NCBI GenBank assembly: GCA_020443425.1
Contig: JAGRIE010000026.1
Location: 1 to 54,984, forward strand
DNA: 54,984 nt
Origin: Halioglobus sp.
GTDB lineage: Bacteria > Pseudomonadota > Gammaproteobacteria > Pseudomonadales > Halieaceae
Reading direction: 5' to 3'
Part shown: piece after piece, positions 43,455 to 53,519 of the stretch
How positions within the stretch are numbered: the stretch's first letter is position 1
Layout of the letters: each line of letters starts with the position of its first letter
Program-made: the position numbers and the translations under genes
Notes under the pieces: generated by a model
Told to the model about the DNA's origin: nothing
What the model saw: the letters and a program-made list of their open reading frames with translations, nothing else
Database searches by the model: none

Positions 43455-44606
43455 ATGACCTTTGTTTATGAAAGATTGATGGGCGGGAAAAGCGGGCTTA
43501 GCGGGTTTTTGATACTGGCCCTATTCATCCTCATTGTATTGCCGCTGAGCCTCGATCTGTTTCGACTCAACCTGGTGGGAAAATATCTCACCTACGCCTT
43601 TGCCGCCATCAGCCTGGTGCTGCTGTGGGGCTACGGGGGGATACTGAGCCTGGGACAGGGCATATTTTTCGGTCTGGGTGGCTATGGCATGGCGATGTTT
43701 CTCAAGCTCGAAGCGTCTTCTCCCGAGAATACCGCCATTCAATCAACACCGGGAATTCCCGACTTCATGGACTGGAACCAGCTCACGGAACTGCCGTGGT
43801 TCTGGGTTCCGTTCAACAGTTTCACCCTCACCATCATTGCGATTCTCATACTGCCGGCCGCGTTTGCCTACCTGATAGGCGCCGCCATGTTCAAGCGTCG
43901 GGTGGGAGGGGTGTATTTCGCCATCATCACCCAGGTTATTGCAGTCATACTCACGGTACTGATTGTCGGACAGCAGGGCTTCACCGGCGGCATCAACGGA
44001 ATTACCGACCTTAGAACACTGAATGGCTGGGACATCACTTCCAACAGTGCCAAATACATTTTCTACTTCATAAACTGCGCACTGCTGCTCACCGTGATTA
44101 TGGCTTCACGGTTCATTCTCACCAGCAAGTTCGGCAGCCTGCTGCTGGCGATCCGGGATAAAGAAGATCGTGTCCGGTTCTCTGGCTATGACGTTTCCAA
44201 TTTCAAGATATTCGTCTTCTGCTTCGCCGCACTGATCTCAGCGATCGGCGGCGCGATGTTCACCCTGCAGGTCGGGTTCATGTCGCCCTCTTTCGTGGGC
44301 ATCGTCCCATCGATTGAAATGGTGATATTCGCTGCGGTCGGTGGCCGCATGTCACTGGTGGGCGTGGTATACGGGACACTGCTGATTAACTTCGGAAAGA
44401 CCGCATTCTCCGAGTCCTTTCCCGAACTCTGGCTGTTCCTGATGGGTGGCTTGTTCATTGCAGTCGTTATGTTCTTCCCGAATGGGTTGGCCGGGATCTG
44501 GAAGGACTACGGCCATCACCTGACCAACAGGCTGAGTGGGTTGAGGAACTGGGTTCAGAACTCTCCGGCCGGTGCGACCAACAAGAAGATGGTAGACAAC
44601 ACATAG
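43455..44606 (+). CDS. urtC: Urea ABC transporter permease UrtC
   Basis: 383 aa, a LivM-type permease with about nine helices. LLWGYGGILSLGQGIFFGLGGYGMAM at about 55-80 (split as WGYGGILSLGQG and GLGGYGMAM) and QQGFTGGINGITDLRTLNGW at about 170 are UrtC hallmarks. The ATG follows TTTGGAGACAGGT. Together with UrtB it forms the transmembrane core. It is cotranscribed with urtB, D and E. Confidence 0.94.
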   Translation: MTFVYERLMGGKSGLSGFLILALFILIVLPLSLDLFRLNLVGKYLTYAFAAISLVLLWGYGGILSLGQGIFFGLGGYGMAMFLKLEASSPENTAIQSTPGIPDFMDWNQLTELPWFWVPFNSFTLTIIAILILPAAFAYLIGAAMFKRRVGGVYFAIITQVIAVILTVLIVGQQGFTGGINGITDLRTLNGWDITSNSAKYIFYFINCALLLTVIMASRFILTSKFGSLLLAIRDKEDRVRFSGYDVSNFKIFVFCFAALISAIGGAMFTLQVGFMSPSFVGIVPSIEMVIFAAVGGRMSLVGVVYGTLLINFGKTAFSESFPELWLFLMGGLFIAVVMFFPNGLAGIWKDYGHHLTNRLSGLRNWVQNSPAGATNKKMVDNT

Positions 44607-44646
44607 CGCGCTGACCGCCGTTTATCCCAGGATTGAGGAGCAGGAA

Positions 44647-45399
44647 ATGATCGCAGCTGGCAACACGGATTTCACCCTGGCTATCGAGGATCTCACCGTT
44701 TCATTTGACGGTTTCAAGGCCGTGGACGGGTTGAATTTCTACCTTGAAAAGAACGAGCTTCACGTTGTGATAGGGCCGAATGGTGCCGGGAAAACCACGG
44801 TTCTTGACCTGATCTGCGGGAAAACCAGGTCGACCTCCGGCAGCATCAGGTTTCTCAACCAGGAACTGACCAAAATGGCCGAACACGAGATTGTCAGGGC
44901 CGGTGTCGGTCGCAAATTCCAAACACCGTCCATTTATGAAAACCTGACGGTGTTTGAGAACCTGGAGGTCTCCTACCCTGCCGGACGCGGTGTATTCGGC
45001 TCCATCATGTTCAAGCGCAGCGAAGAGGTCAAAAAGAAAATTGAGGAAGTTGCGCAAGACATCAACCTGGGGGATGCCCTGGACACTGAATCTGGCCTGC
45101 TCAGCCATGGCCAGAAGCAGTGGCTGGAGATCGGCATGTTGCTGATTCAGGACCCACAGCTGCTGATGTTGGACGAACCGGTTGCCGGCATGAGCGTCAA
45201 TGAGCGCAACCAGACAGCAGAGCTGCTGAAGCGTATCAGTAAAGGCCGATCCGTGCTGGTTATCGAACACGATATGCCCTTCGTGAAGCAGATCGCACAC
45301 AAAGTCACCGTACTTCATCAAGGAAAAATACTGGCAGAGGGCAATATGGAGAAGATACAGCACGATCCGAAAGTCATCGATGTCTACTTAGGTCACTAA
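44647..45399 (+). CDS. urtD: Urea ABC transporter ATP-binding protein UrtD
   Basis: 250 aa. Walker A GPNGAGKTT is near residues 48-56, the signature LSHGQKQWLEIG is near 155 (the LSHGQ form is usual for UrtD), and Walker B LLMLDEPVAGM follows. It energises urea uptake with UrtE. It lies 40 bp after urtC. Confidence 0.95.
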   Translation: MIAAGNTDFTLAIEDLTVSFDGFKAVDGLNFYLEKNELHVVIGPNGAGKTTVLDLICGKTRSTSGSIRFLNQELTKMAEHEIVRAGVGRKFQTPSIYENLTVFENLEVSYPAGRGVFGSIMFKRSEEVKKKIEEVAQDINLGDALDTESGLLSHGQKQWLEIGMLLIQDPQLLMLDEPVAGMSVNERNQTAELLKRISKGRSVLVIEHDMPFVKQIAHKVTVLHQGKILAEGNMEKIQHDPKVIDVYLGH

Positions 45400-45431
45400 C
45401 CCGCTCGGCGCCACCAGTTGAAGGAATTGTT

Positions 45432-46121
45432 ATGCTAGAAGTCTCCAACCTGAAAGTCTGCTACGGCCAGAGTGAAGTTATTCGCGGCCTGAATTTCACT
45501 GTCCCCAAAAACGAGACACTGGCCATTATGGGCCGCAATGGTATGGGCAAGACAACCCTTTTCAAATCGCTGATAGGCATCCTGCCGTCGACAGAGGGCG
45601 AAATCAGCGTCGACGGCACCGATGTCACCAACAAGGACAGCTATCTGCGGGTCGCAAACGGGATCGCCTATGTACCCCAGGGCCGCATGATATTCCCGAA
45701 CCTGACGGTACTGGAAAATATTGAAACCGGCATGGAGGTATCCAGGCAGAAAACTGTCCCGGAAGACATATTCGCCCTGTTTCCGGTGCTGTGGGAAATG
45801 CGCAAGCGCAAAGGTGGAAACCTGTCCGGCGGCCAGCAACAACAGCTTGCAATAGCGCGCGCCCTCGTCACGAACCCGAAAGTACTGCTTCTCGACGAGC
45901 CCACCGAAGGTATCCAGCCTTCGATAATAAAAGACATCGCGAAAATTCTTAACGAGATCAAGAAGCTTCGCGAGATCACCATTATCGTCTCGGAACAGGT
46001 GCTCAGTTTCACTATGTCGATAGCGGATCGAATCATTGTGATCGACAAAGGTGAATTTGTGCACGAGGACATGCGCAGCGATGTGGATGCCGACAAGATC
46101 GCGAAATATTTATCCGTATAG
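45432..46121 (+). CDS. urtE: Urea ABC transporter ATP-binding protein UrtE
   Basis: 229 aa. Walker A GRNGMGKTT is near residues 34-42, the ABC signature LSGGQQQQLAIARAL is near 135, and Walker B VLLLDEPTEGIQPS follows. It is the second nucleotide-binding subunit of the urea transporter. It lies 32 bp after urtD and 94 bp before fmdA, and the whole set looks like one operon. Confidence 0.95.
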   Translation: MLEVSNLKVCYGQSEVIRGLNFTVPKNETLAIMGRNGMGKTTLFKSLIGILPSTEGEISVDGTDVTNKDSYLRVANGIAYVPQGRMIFPNLTVLENIETGMEVSRQKTVPEDIFALFPVLWEMRKRKGGNLSGGQQQQLAIARALVTNPKVLLLDEPTEGIQPSIIKDIAKILNEIKKLREITIIVSEQVLSFTMSIADRIIVIDKGEFVHEDMRSDVDADKIAKYLSV

Positions 46122-46215
46122 AACTGACAACGGGAGGGACCTGTTTTGCCGTTAGACATTGCTACTGGGCACACACAGAAAATACACCACTCTTTATTCA
46201 CAACAGGAGCTTGAA

Positions 46216-47448
46216 ATGACTGAGACCATTATTAAGATTGATCTGAATGAGTCACCTCTCACTAACGAGAAAATCCATAATCGCTGGCACCCGGACATTC
46301 CGATGGCGGTTACCGTTAAGCCGGGCGACGATTTCAAAATTGAGTGCTACGACTGGACCGGCGGCCAGATTGAGAACAATGACGATGCGGCTGACGTACG
46401 CGATGTCGATTTAACGCAGGTGCATTACCTGTCCGGCCCCGTGGGAGTTGAAGGTGCTGAACCCGGCGACCTGCTGGTAGTCGATATCCTGGATATCGGA
46501 ACCTTTGACGAGAGTCTATGGGGCTTCAACGGGTTTTTCTCCAAGAAAAATGGTGGCGGCTTCCTCACGGATCACTTCCCGGAAGCACAAAAGTCGATAT
46601 GGGACATCAACGGTATGTTCACCAAGTCACGGCATGTGCCCGGGGTTGAATATGCGGGATTGATCCACCCGGGGCTGATCGGCTGCTTACCTTCAAAGGA
46701 GCTACTGGACGAGTGGAACACCCGTGAGAAAGCTCTGGTCGACACTGATCCAACAAGAGTGCCGGAGCTGGCCACACTGCCCTATGGCGATACGGCCCAT
46801 ATGGGCAAACTGCAGGGCGAGGAGAAAGCGAAGGCGGCCGCTGAAGGTGCGCGGACTGTTCCTCCCCGGGAGCACGGCGGCAACTGCGATATCAAGGACC
46901 TGTCGCGGGGATCAAAAATCTACTTCCCTGTGTATGTCAAAGGCGCCGGCCTCTCCGTAGGCGACTTGCACTTCAGCCAGGGCGATGGCGAGATCACCTT
47001 CTGCGGCGCCATTGAAATGGCAGGTTGGATTCATTTACGTGTGAACCTGATCAAGGGTGGTATGGAGAAGTACGCGATCAAGAACCCGATCTTCAAACCG
47101 AGCCCCATCGCCCCCAAGTACGACGACTACCTCATCTTTGAAGGTATCTCAGTGGATGAAGGCGGTAAGCAGCATTACCTGGATGTGCACATCGCCTATC
47201 GACAAGCCTGTTTGAACGCCATCAACTACCTGGAGAAGTTCGGTTACTCGCGGGCGCAATCCTATGCAATTCTCGGCACGGCACCGGTGCAAGGGCATAT
47301 CAGTGGCGTGGTAGACATACCCAATGCCTGTGCCACCCTGTGGCTACCCACTGATATCTTTGAGTTTGATGTGCAGCCCGGCAGTGACGGCCCCACCAGG
47401 TATCTGGACGGCTCTGTCGATGTGCCGCTCGCCCCGGACCTTGAGTAG
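46216..47448 (+). CDS. fmdA: Formamidase/acetamidase FmdA
   Basis: 410 aa from the ATG after CAGGAGCTTGAA; an upstream extension was rejected. Family FmdA/AmdA: WHPDIPMAVTVKPGDDF near residue 25, VHYLSGPVGVEGAEPGDLL near 75, REHGGNCDIKDLSRGSKIYF near 218, and SQGDGEITFCGAIEMAG near 255, the last three lining the metal site. It hydrolyses formamide or acetamide to ammonia and the acid. With the Urt transporter in the same operon it gives an amide-to-ammonia route beside the urease. A clear intrinsic terminator follows. Confidence 0.95.
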   Translation: MTETIIKIDLNESPLTNEKIHNRWHPDIPMAVTVKPGDDFKIECYDWTGGQIENNDDAADVRDVDLTQVHYLSGPVGVEGAEPGDLLVVDILDIGTFDESLWGFNGFFSKKNGGGFLTDHFPEAQKSIWDINGMFTKSRHVPGVEYAGLIHPGLIGCLPSKELLDEWNTREKALVDTDPTRVPELATLPYGDTAHMGKLQGEEKAKAAAEGARTVPPREHGGNCDIKDLSRGSKIYFPVYVKGAGLSVGDLHFSQGDGEITFCGAIEMAGWIHLRVNLIKGGMEKYAIKNPIFKPSPIAPKYDDYLIFEGISVDEGGKQHYLDVHIAYRQACLNAINYLEKFGYSRAQSYAILGTAPVQGHISGVVDIPNACATLWLPTDIFEFDVQPGSDGPTRYLDGSVDVPLAPDLE

Positions 47449-47468
47449 CAATGACCCAATGTCTCTTT

Positions 47469-47496
47469 GTGTGCGGGTAAAACCGCACACTTTTTT
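47469..47496 (+). terminator. Intrinsic terminator after fmdA
   Basis: GTGTGCGG (47469-47476) and CCGCACAC (47483-47490) form a perfect 8-bp stem with a 6-nt loop, followed directly by TTTTTT. It is a classical rho-independent terminator 20 bp after fmdA. It ends the urtABCDE-fmdA unit and separates it from the fmdB-ure genes, which therefore need their own promoter or read-through. Confidence 0.88.
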
Positions 47497-47558
47497 CAAA
47501 CCAATTATCTCAGGACTCAGGATGTTGAATCCTGGTACGCCTATCAGGGAGACCCCCA

Positions 47559-47909
47559 ATGCCCGTTTACGACTACAAATGCAAGGAACACGGTGTGTTC
47601 TTCGAATTGGCCACTATTGAGGAAAGCGGCAACCCCATCGCGTGCCCCAGCTGCGGGACCCTGTCTGCGCGCGTTATTCTGCTTTCGCCGGAGACCTTCC
47701 GCATGGACAAGGACAAAAAGAAAGCGCATGAGCTGAACGAGCGCAATCAGCATGAGCCCGCCTTTTCAACCCGCGCGCGGCGCGCGGACGACGAGCGACA
47801 CAGCAAAGGCTGCGGCTGCACAGCCAAGATCGGTAAATCCAAAATGTTATTGACCGCACGGGGTGAAAAGATATTTCCCTCGATGAGACCCTGGATGATA
47901 AGCCACTGA
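47559..47909 (+). CDS. fmdB: FmdB family zinc-ribbon protein
   Basis: 116 aa. The MPVYDYKCKEHG start, the second Cys pair CPSCG at about 31-34, and a C-terminal CGC at about 92 are seen in the FmdB zinc-ribbon family. FmdB proteins were first described as regulators of amide use, and the domain is otherwise widespread with unclear function. It starts after GGGAG and is 10 bp before ureD, so it is likely in the urease operon. Confidence 0.9.
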   Translation: MPVYDYKCKEHGVFFELATIEESGNPIACPSCGTLSARVILLSPETFRMDKDKKKAHELNERNQHEPAFSTRARRADDERHSKGCGCTAKIGKSKMLLTARGEKIFPSMRPWMISH

Positions 47910-47918
47910 GAACGCCTT

Positions 47919-48860
47919 ATGTGGAAGGGACCAGAAGCGACTGCGCTGGAAATTGCGCATGCGACGAGCTCACACCCTGCTCCGCCTGCCGCACCTGTCG
48001 GCGTTGACCCAACGCCGGAGATGGGCACGGCACCGGGCTGGCGCGCCCGGCTCACTCTGGACTACGGTCTCAGGGGCAGCCGGACGCGCCTGGTCGGCAA
48101 GTCCCAAAGCGGCCCGCTGACCGTACAGCGCGCTTTCTATCCCGAGGGCGCTACTTGCCACAACTACATACTGCATCCCCCGGGCGGCGTGGTGGGCGGT
48201 GATTCACTGGAAATAGCCGTCCACACCGGCACCGGCGCCCACTGCCTTCTGACGACCCCCGGTGCCACCAAGTTCTATCGCAGCAGTGCGCTGTTGCCAG
48301 GACGTCAGGTCCAGCGATTCCATGTAGATGAGGGTGCGGTCACTGAGTGGTTGCCGCAGCAGAACATCTACTTTTCCGGTGCTCACGCCGAGCTTGAGAC
48401 GCACATCGATATCGCCCGTGGTGGACGTTTTTTGGGCTGGGAACTGCACTGTTTTGGACGCCCCTCCAATGACGAGACCTTTTCCTGCGGCTCACTGCAC
48501 AGCTGTACCCGGGTGAGTGTCGGCGGCGAGCTGCGCTTGCTGGAGCAACTTCATCACAGCCAGGCTGCTGATATGTTGTTCTCCGCCACGGGCCTGCGCG
48601 GCATGGCAATGCAGGGGAGCTTTATCGCCGCGCCCTGTAGCGAGGCACAGCGAGACCTGCTGGCACAGATACTGCATGCAGACACGGGGGAGAACTACCC
48701 ACACCCGGTAGGACTGACACTGGTGGATGACGTGCTCATCGTCAGGGCTCTGGGCGGCCAGGCAGAACCGATGGTCCGGCTGTTTACCCGTTGTTGGTCC
48801 GGCCTGCGGCAGCAGTGGCTAAACAAGGCCCCCTGCGTACCGCGCATCTGGGCTACTTAA
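47919..48860 (+). CDS. ureD: Urease accessory protein UreD
   Basis: 313 aa. It has the UreD/UreH hallmarks: [26 protein letters not shown] near residue 70 (split as [17 protein letters not shown] and VVGGDSL), [12 protein letters not shown] near 110, and [13 protein letters not shown] near 145. The N-terminus has about 34 extra Pro/Ala-rich residues; an in-frame ATG at 48021 would give the usual length. It acts as a scaffold for UreF-UreG on the apo-urease during nickel insertion. It leads the ure structural genes. Confidence 0.93.
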   Translation: MWKGPEATALEIAHATSSHPAPPAAPVGVDPTPEMGTAPGWRARLTLDYGLRGSRTRLVGKSQSGPLTVQRAFYPEGATCHNYILHPPGGVVGGDSLEIAVHTGTGAHCLLTTPGATKFYRSSALLPGRQVQRFHVDEGAVTEWLPQQNIYFSGAHAELETHIDIARGGRFLGWELHCFGRPSNDETFSCGSLHSCTRVSVGGELRLLEQLHHSQAADMLFSATGLRGMAMQGSFIAAPCSEAQRDLLAQILHADTGENYPHPVGLTLVDDVLIVRALGGQAEPMVRLFTRCWSGLRQQWLNKAPCVPRIWAT

Positions 48861-48885
48861 GCAAACAAAGGTACCGGCAGACCCC

Positions 48886-49188
48886 ATGGAACTGACACCC
48901 AGAGAAAAAGACAAACTGCTGCTTTTCACGGCGGCCCTGCTGGCGGAACGTCGCAAGGCGCGCGGCGTGAAGCTCAATTACCCCGAGTCTGTCGCTTACA
49001 TCAGCGCGGCGATCCTGGAGGGGGCCAGGGACGGTCGCACTGTGGCCCAGTTGATGGACTACGGCCGCACGCTGCTGTGTGCGGATGACGTTATGCCAGG
49101 TGTTCCTGAACTGATCCCCGAGGTGCAGGTAGAGGCCACTTTTCCCGACGGGACCAAGCTGGTCACAGTACATGACCCCATTGTCTAG
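48886..49188 (+). CDS. ureA: Urease subunit gamma (UreA)
   Basis: 100 aa, the exact size of bacterial UreA. Starts [20 protein letters not shown] and contains [22 protein letters not shown] (split as [14 protein letters not shown] and ILEGARDG) and [20 protein letters not shown]. It is the smallest subunit of the urease trimer. It lies 25 bp after ureD and 9 bp before ureB. Confidence 0.97.
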   Translation: MELTPREKDKLLLFTAALLAERRKARGVKLNYPESVAYISAAILEGARDGRTVAQLMDYGRTLLCADDVMPGVPELIPEVQVEATFPDGTKLVTVHDPIV

Positions 49189-49197
49189 GAGAGAGCG

Positions 49198-49518
49198 ATG
49201 CCAGAGAAGCCGTTAGTACCGGGCGAGTTGCGTGTCGCTGCAGGCGATATCGAACTGAATGCGGGACGCAAAACCGTCCGTGTGGCCGTCGCGAACGTCG
49301 GTGACCGACCGATACAGATCGGTTCCCACTATCATTTCTATGAAGTGAACGATGCCCTGGTTTTCGAGCGCCAGCAGGCACTCGGGTTCCGGCTGAACAT
49401 TGCATCGGGTACCGCCGTACGTTTTGAGCCGGGCCAGGAGAGGACTGTGGAGCTGGTGGAATATGCCGGCGCGCGAAGAATCTATGGCTTCCAGGGCAAA
49501 GTAATGGGCCAATTATAG
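49198..49518 (+). CDS. ureB: Urease subunit beta (UreB)
   Basis: 106 aa, standard UreB length. Visible motifs: [20 protein letters not shown] near residue 36, [20 protein letters not shown] near 60, and [20 protein letters not shown] near 83. It joins UreA and UreC into the apo-enzyme. It starts after GAGAGCG, 9 bp from ureA. Confidence 0.97.
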   Translation: MPEKPLVPGELRVAAGDIELNAGRKTVRVAVANVGDRPIQIGSHYHFYEVNDALVFERQQALGFRLNIASGTAVRFEPGQERTVELVEYAGARRIYGFQGKVMGQL

Positions 49519-49527
49519 GGGACAGGT

Positions 49528-51234
49528 ATGGCGCTGAGAATATCCAGACAGGCTTACGCTGAAATGTTCGGCCCCACCACCGGAGACCGGCTGCGTCTGG
49601 CTGACACACAGTTGTGGTTGGAAGTAGAGAAGGATTTCACCACTTACGGCGATGAGGTCAAGTTCGGCGGTGGCAAGGTTATCCGCGACGGCATGGGACA
49701 GAGCCAGCTACCCAGTGCGGAAACCGTTGACCTTGTCATTACCAACGCGTTGATTATTGACCACTGGGGCATTGTGAAAGCCGATGTGGGAGTAAAGCAC
49801 GGGCGCATCGCGCGCATCGGCAAAGCGGGCAATCCGGACACCCAGCCCAACGTCGATATTGTCATCGGGCCGGGCACAGAGGTGATCGCCGGCGAGGGCC
49901 AGATCCTCACCGCCGGCGGGGTTGATTCACATATACACTTCATCTGCCCCCAGCAGATTGACGAGGCGTTGACATCCGGGGTCACGACCATGATCGGTGG
50001 CGGCACCGGCCCTGCAACCGGCACCAACGCCACCACCTGCACATCCGGGCCGTGGAATATCCATCGCATGCTGGAGGCGGTCGATGCCTCACCGATGAAT
50101 ATCGGTTTACTGGGCAAGGGCAACGCCAGCCTGCCCGAAGCGCTGCGCGAGCAGATCGCCGCCGGGGCCATCGGCCTCAAGCTGCATGAGGATTGGGGCA
50201 CCACACCTGCGGCAATCAACCAGTGCCTGGAAGTTGCCGATGCCACCGATGTACAAGTGGCGATTCATACAGACACCCTCAATGAATCCGGCTTTGTAGA
50301 GGCGACCCTGGCAGCGATCGCGGGCCGCACCATTCACACGTATCACACTGAAGGAGCGGGTGGTGGCCATGCACCGGATATCATCAAAGCCGCAGGCGAA
50401 GCCAATATACTGCCCTCCTCCACCAATCCCACACGACCTTACACAGTGAACACTGTGGACGAACACCTCGACATGCTGATGGTATGCCATCACCTGGACC
50501 CCGGCATTGCCGAGGATGTGGCCTTTGCCGAGTCGAGAATTCGCCGCGAAACCATCGCCGCCGAGGACATCCTGCACGATCTCGGCGCGTTCTCCATGAT
50601 TGCTTCGGATTCACAGGCCATGGGTCGGGTCGGGGAGGTGATTACCCGAACCTGGCAAACCGCGCACAAGATGAAAGTTCAACGGGGCGCACTGGCCGAA
50701 GACAGCAGCGCAAACGACAATGAGCGTATCAAACGCTACATCGCAAAGTACACCATCAACCCTGCCATCACGCATGGCATTTCGCATGAAGTTGGCTCTG
50801 TGGAGGCCGGCAAGCTGGCTGACCTGGTACTCTGGAAGCCGGCCTTTTTTGGGGTTAAACCTGCCCTTATCATCAAAGGTGGACTCATTGCCGCTGCGCC
50901 CATGGGGGATCCCAATGCGTCTATTCCCACGCCGCAGCCCGTCCACTATCGGCCGATGTTCGGGGCCATGGGGCGCGCCTGCTTCAGCACCTCAATGCTG
51001 TTCCTGTCGAAAGCCGGGACCGACGCGGATATCGCCGGACAACTGAATTTGCAAAGCCTGGTCGGCACGGTGCAGGGCTGCCGCGCGATCAGCAAGAATG
51101 ACATGGTACGCAACAGCTACCAGCCCATCATCGAAGTCGATTCACAAACGTATGAAGTTCGCGCCGACGGTGAACTGCTGGTCTGTGAGCCGGCGCTGGA
51201 ACTGCCCTTGACCCAACGTTACTTCCTGTTCTGA
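49528..51234 (+). CDS. ureC: Urease subunit alpha (UreC), catalytic
   Basis: 568 aa, full length. The nickel site is complete: His135 and His137 in [10 protein letters not shown], the carbamylated Lys218 in [10 protein letters not shown], the [10 protein letters not shown] region (His220/His247-type ligands), [15 protein letters not shown], and the flap [20 protein letters not shown] with its Cys. An Asp in [14 protein letters not shown] completes the site. It hydrolyses urea to ammonia and carbamate in the cytoplasm. No internal break is seen. Confidence 0.98.
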   Translation: MALRISRQAYAEMFGPTTGDRLRLADTQLWLEVEKDFTTYGDEVKFGGGKVIRDGMGQSQLPSAETVDLVITNALIIDHWGIVKADVGVKHGRIARIGKAGNPDTQPNVDIVIGPGTEVIAGEGQILTAGGVDSHIHFICPQQIDEALTSGVTTMIGGGTGPATGTNATTCTSGPWNIHRMLEAVDASPMNIGLLGKGNASLPEALREQIAAGAIGLKLHEDWGTTPAAINQCLEVADATDVQVAIHTDTLNESGFVEATLAAIAGRTIHTYHTEGAGGGHAPDIIKAAGEANILPSSTNPTRPYTVNTVDEHLDMLMVCHHLDPGIAEDVAFAESRIRRETIAAEDILHDLGAFSMIASDSQAMGRVGEVITRTWQTAHKMKVQRGALAEDSSANDNERIKRYIAKYTINPAITHGISHEVGSVEAGKLADLVLWKPAFFGVKPALIIKGGLIAAAPMGDPNASIPTPQPVHYRPMFGAMGRACFSTSMLFLSKAGTDADIAGQLNLQSLVGTVQGCRAISKNDMVRNSYQPIIEVDSQTYEVRADGELLVCEPALELPLTQRYFLF

Positions 51235-51243
51235 GAACTGCAT

Positions 51244-51693
51244 ATGATTCGTATCGAAAAAATCCTGGCGGTCTCACAGCAACACAGCGCCTGCGTGAGC
51301 CTGCCCATCGACCAGCGGGTGAAGAGTCGGCTGAAGGTAACGCTGGATGACGGCCGCGAGGCCGGCCTGTTCCTGCCACGGGGCCAGATACTGCGCGGCG
51401 GAGATTTGCTGCAGAGCACTGATGGCCTGGTCATCAAGGTCGAGGCGGCCTGTGAGACAGTCTCCACCGTGCACAGCGACAATGCGCATGCACTGGCGCG
51501 GGCCTGCTATCACCTGGGAAACCGGCATGTACCCCTGCAGATTACAGCAACCTGGATACGCTATCAGCATGATCATGTGCTGGACAGCATGGTGGCTGGG
51601 CTGGGGCTGTCGGTAGCAGTGGAGCAGGCACCCTTCGAACCGGAGGCTGGCGCCTACCAAAACACAGCTCACAGCAATCAGCATCACCACTAG
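51244..51693 (+). CDS. ureE: Urease accessory protein UreE
   Basis: 149 aa. It has an N-terminal peptide-binding domain and a C-terminal metal-binding domain with the conserved His in LGNRHVPLQI (about residue 97) and the HDHVLD motif (about 110-115), plus a short terminal His cluster (HSNQHHH). It carries nickel to the UreDFG complex. It is 9 bp after ureC. Confidence 0.93.
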   Translation: MIRIEKILAVSQQHSACVSLPIDQRVKSRLKVTLDDGREAGLFLPRGQILRGGDLLQSTDGLVIKVEAACETVSTVHSDNAHALARACYHLGNRHVPLQITATWIRYQHDHVLDSMVAGLGLSVAVEQAPFEPEAGAYQNTAHSNQHHH

Positions 51694-51719
51694 CTTTTTA
51701 GCCAAACCGAGGATTCACT

Positions 51720-51941
51720 ATGATGACAACGACTTTAAAGCTCGCGTTTACTGGCACACTGCTGGGCTCATGCACTGCCGCGCGGGCGCATCCGGGACAC
51801 CACAATGCGGTATCGGTTTACCACTATCTCACCAATCCCGATCATGCAGTGATATTCGTCCTGCTGGGACTGAGCGCCGCAAGCGCGTTTATTTATGTCA
51901 TCCGCAGGAACCGCGGCGCTGCGAAACAGAGGCGAGACTGA
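51720..51941 (+). CDS. Small membrane protein of the urease operon, unknown
   Basis: 73 aa. A hydrophobic N-terminus ending at ARA (residues 1-23) looks like a signal peptide. It is followed by the His cluster HPGHHNAVSVYHYLTNPDH, a second hydrophobic helix (residues about 45-62, AVIFVLLGLSAASAFIYVI) and a basic tail. The motif HPGHH...PDH resembles the His/Asp nickel ligands at the start of HupE/UreJ proteins, but only one or two helices are present, so it is not a full transporter. Its stop overlaps the ureF start (4 bp), showing it is translated with urease genes. A nickel-related role is inferred from position and His content. Confidence 0.7.
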   Translation: MMTTTLKLAFTGTLLGSCTAARAHPGHHNAVSVYHYLTNPDHAVIFVLLGLSAASAFIYVIRRNRGAAKQRRD

Positions 51942-52609
51942 TCAATCTCTGCGACCTGCGTCTCTACCAACTGATCAGCCCCACGCTGCCGGTGGGAGGG
52001 TTTACCTACTCGCAGGGTTTGGAATGGGCGGTAGAGGCGAGTTGGGTCCACGACCGGGAGAGCCTGGAACAGTGGCTGCAGGGTCTACTCCGGCACAGTA
52101 TAACCACGCTGGAACTGCCCATACTCCTGCGCCTGATAGCGGCCTTCGACAGGGGCTGTGAGCAAGCCGTCATCCGCTGGTGTCACTGCCTGGTGGCCAG
52201 CCGGGAAACTCTCGAACTGCGCAAGGAGGAGCGGCAGCGTGGCGCGGCCCTGGCAAAACTGCTGCCCAGCTTGGGGGTTGTGGTACCCGATGAACTGGCA
52301 AGCGCCATCGCAAGCACACAACTGGCCGGTATTGCGCTGGCTGTGCATACCTGGGCGATTCCGGCACAGCAGGCATGTGGCGGCTACGCCTGGAGTTGGC
52401 TGGAGAACAATGTGATGGCGGGCGTGAAACTGATCCCCCTGGGGCAGACCCAGGGGCAACAAATATTGCTCAGTATTGCCGGGGACATCCCGATAGCGGT
52501 CGAAGCCGCCGGTCAGCTGGACGATCATGCAATCGGCAGTTCCACGCCGGCGCTCGCTATCGCCAGCAGCGGCCACGAAACCCAATACACCCGGCTGTTT
52601 CGATCCTAG
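51938..52609 (+). CDS. ureF: Urease accessory protein UreF, apparently starting at CTG
   Basis: 223 aa if translation starts at CTG 51938, which overlaps the stop of the small protein (CTGA) and lies about 4 bp after AGAGGCGA. The frame is open further upstream only through sequence belonging to the small protein, so no ATG, GTG or TTG gives a normal N-terminus. From there the protein is normal: LYQLISPTLPVGGFTYSQGLEWAVE (split as LISPTLPVGGFTYSQGLE), the LLRHSITTLELPILLRL region, and WSWLENNVMAGVKLIPLGQT at the UreD-contacting C-terminal part. It helps UreG and UreD load nickel. A single C-to-A change would create the usual ATGA overlap, so a sequencing error is also possible. Confidence 0.88.
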   Translation: MINLCDLRLYQLISPTLPVGGFTYSQGLEWAVEASWVHDRESLEQWLQGLLRHSITTLELPILLRLIAAFDRGCEQAVIRWCHCLVASRETLELRKEERQRGAALAKLLPSLGVVVPDELASAIASTQLAGIALAVHTWAIPAQQACGGYAWSWLENNVMAGVKLIPLGQTQGQQILLSIAGDIPIAVEAAGQLDDHAIGSSTPALAIASSGHETQYTRLFRS

Positions 52610-52642
52610 GCAATTGACGGCACAGACAAAAGGATGACGACA

Positions 52643-53260
<618 letters not shown>

Positions 53261-53519
53261 AGCCGGCTGCGCTTCGAGAGTAAAACCACAGACACTCATT
53301 AGGATTCAGGTCTGAGTTCTGTCACTGTAGTCCATGCTTCTTTAATGATTCAAATCAGTGCTTGTAGCTCTACAATCACGAACTTCCCGCCAAGGGCCGT
53401 TCGCGGCAGACCAGCATTGAAGGTTCCACAACCAACAATGCTGGTGAAGCTTATAAATGGGTCAATCATCTATGCTCCTTACGGAAGTGCCGCCAGTGAC
53501 CGATTCAGGGGATGACCCG
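53261..53519. other. Region between ureG and the CRISPR array, with a 10-bp inverted repeat
   Basis: 259 bp without a convincing gene. ACCAGCATTG (53410-53419) and CAATGCTGGT (53436-53445) are a perfect 10-bp inverted repeat with a 16-nt loop; no U-tract follows. Short frames across it (for example one reading SIEGSTTNAGEAYKW) could be a relic of a longer gene, but none could be assigned. If the array is read on the plus strand this would be the leader, yet it is not strongly AT-rich. Confidence 0.6.

Noticed and set aside
53380-53500. Possible transposase relic between ureG and the array (frame reading SIEGSTTNAGEAYKW)
   Set aside because: Too short and no recognisable transposase motif; only the inverted repeat is reported.
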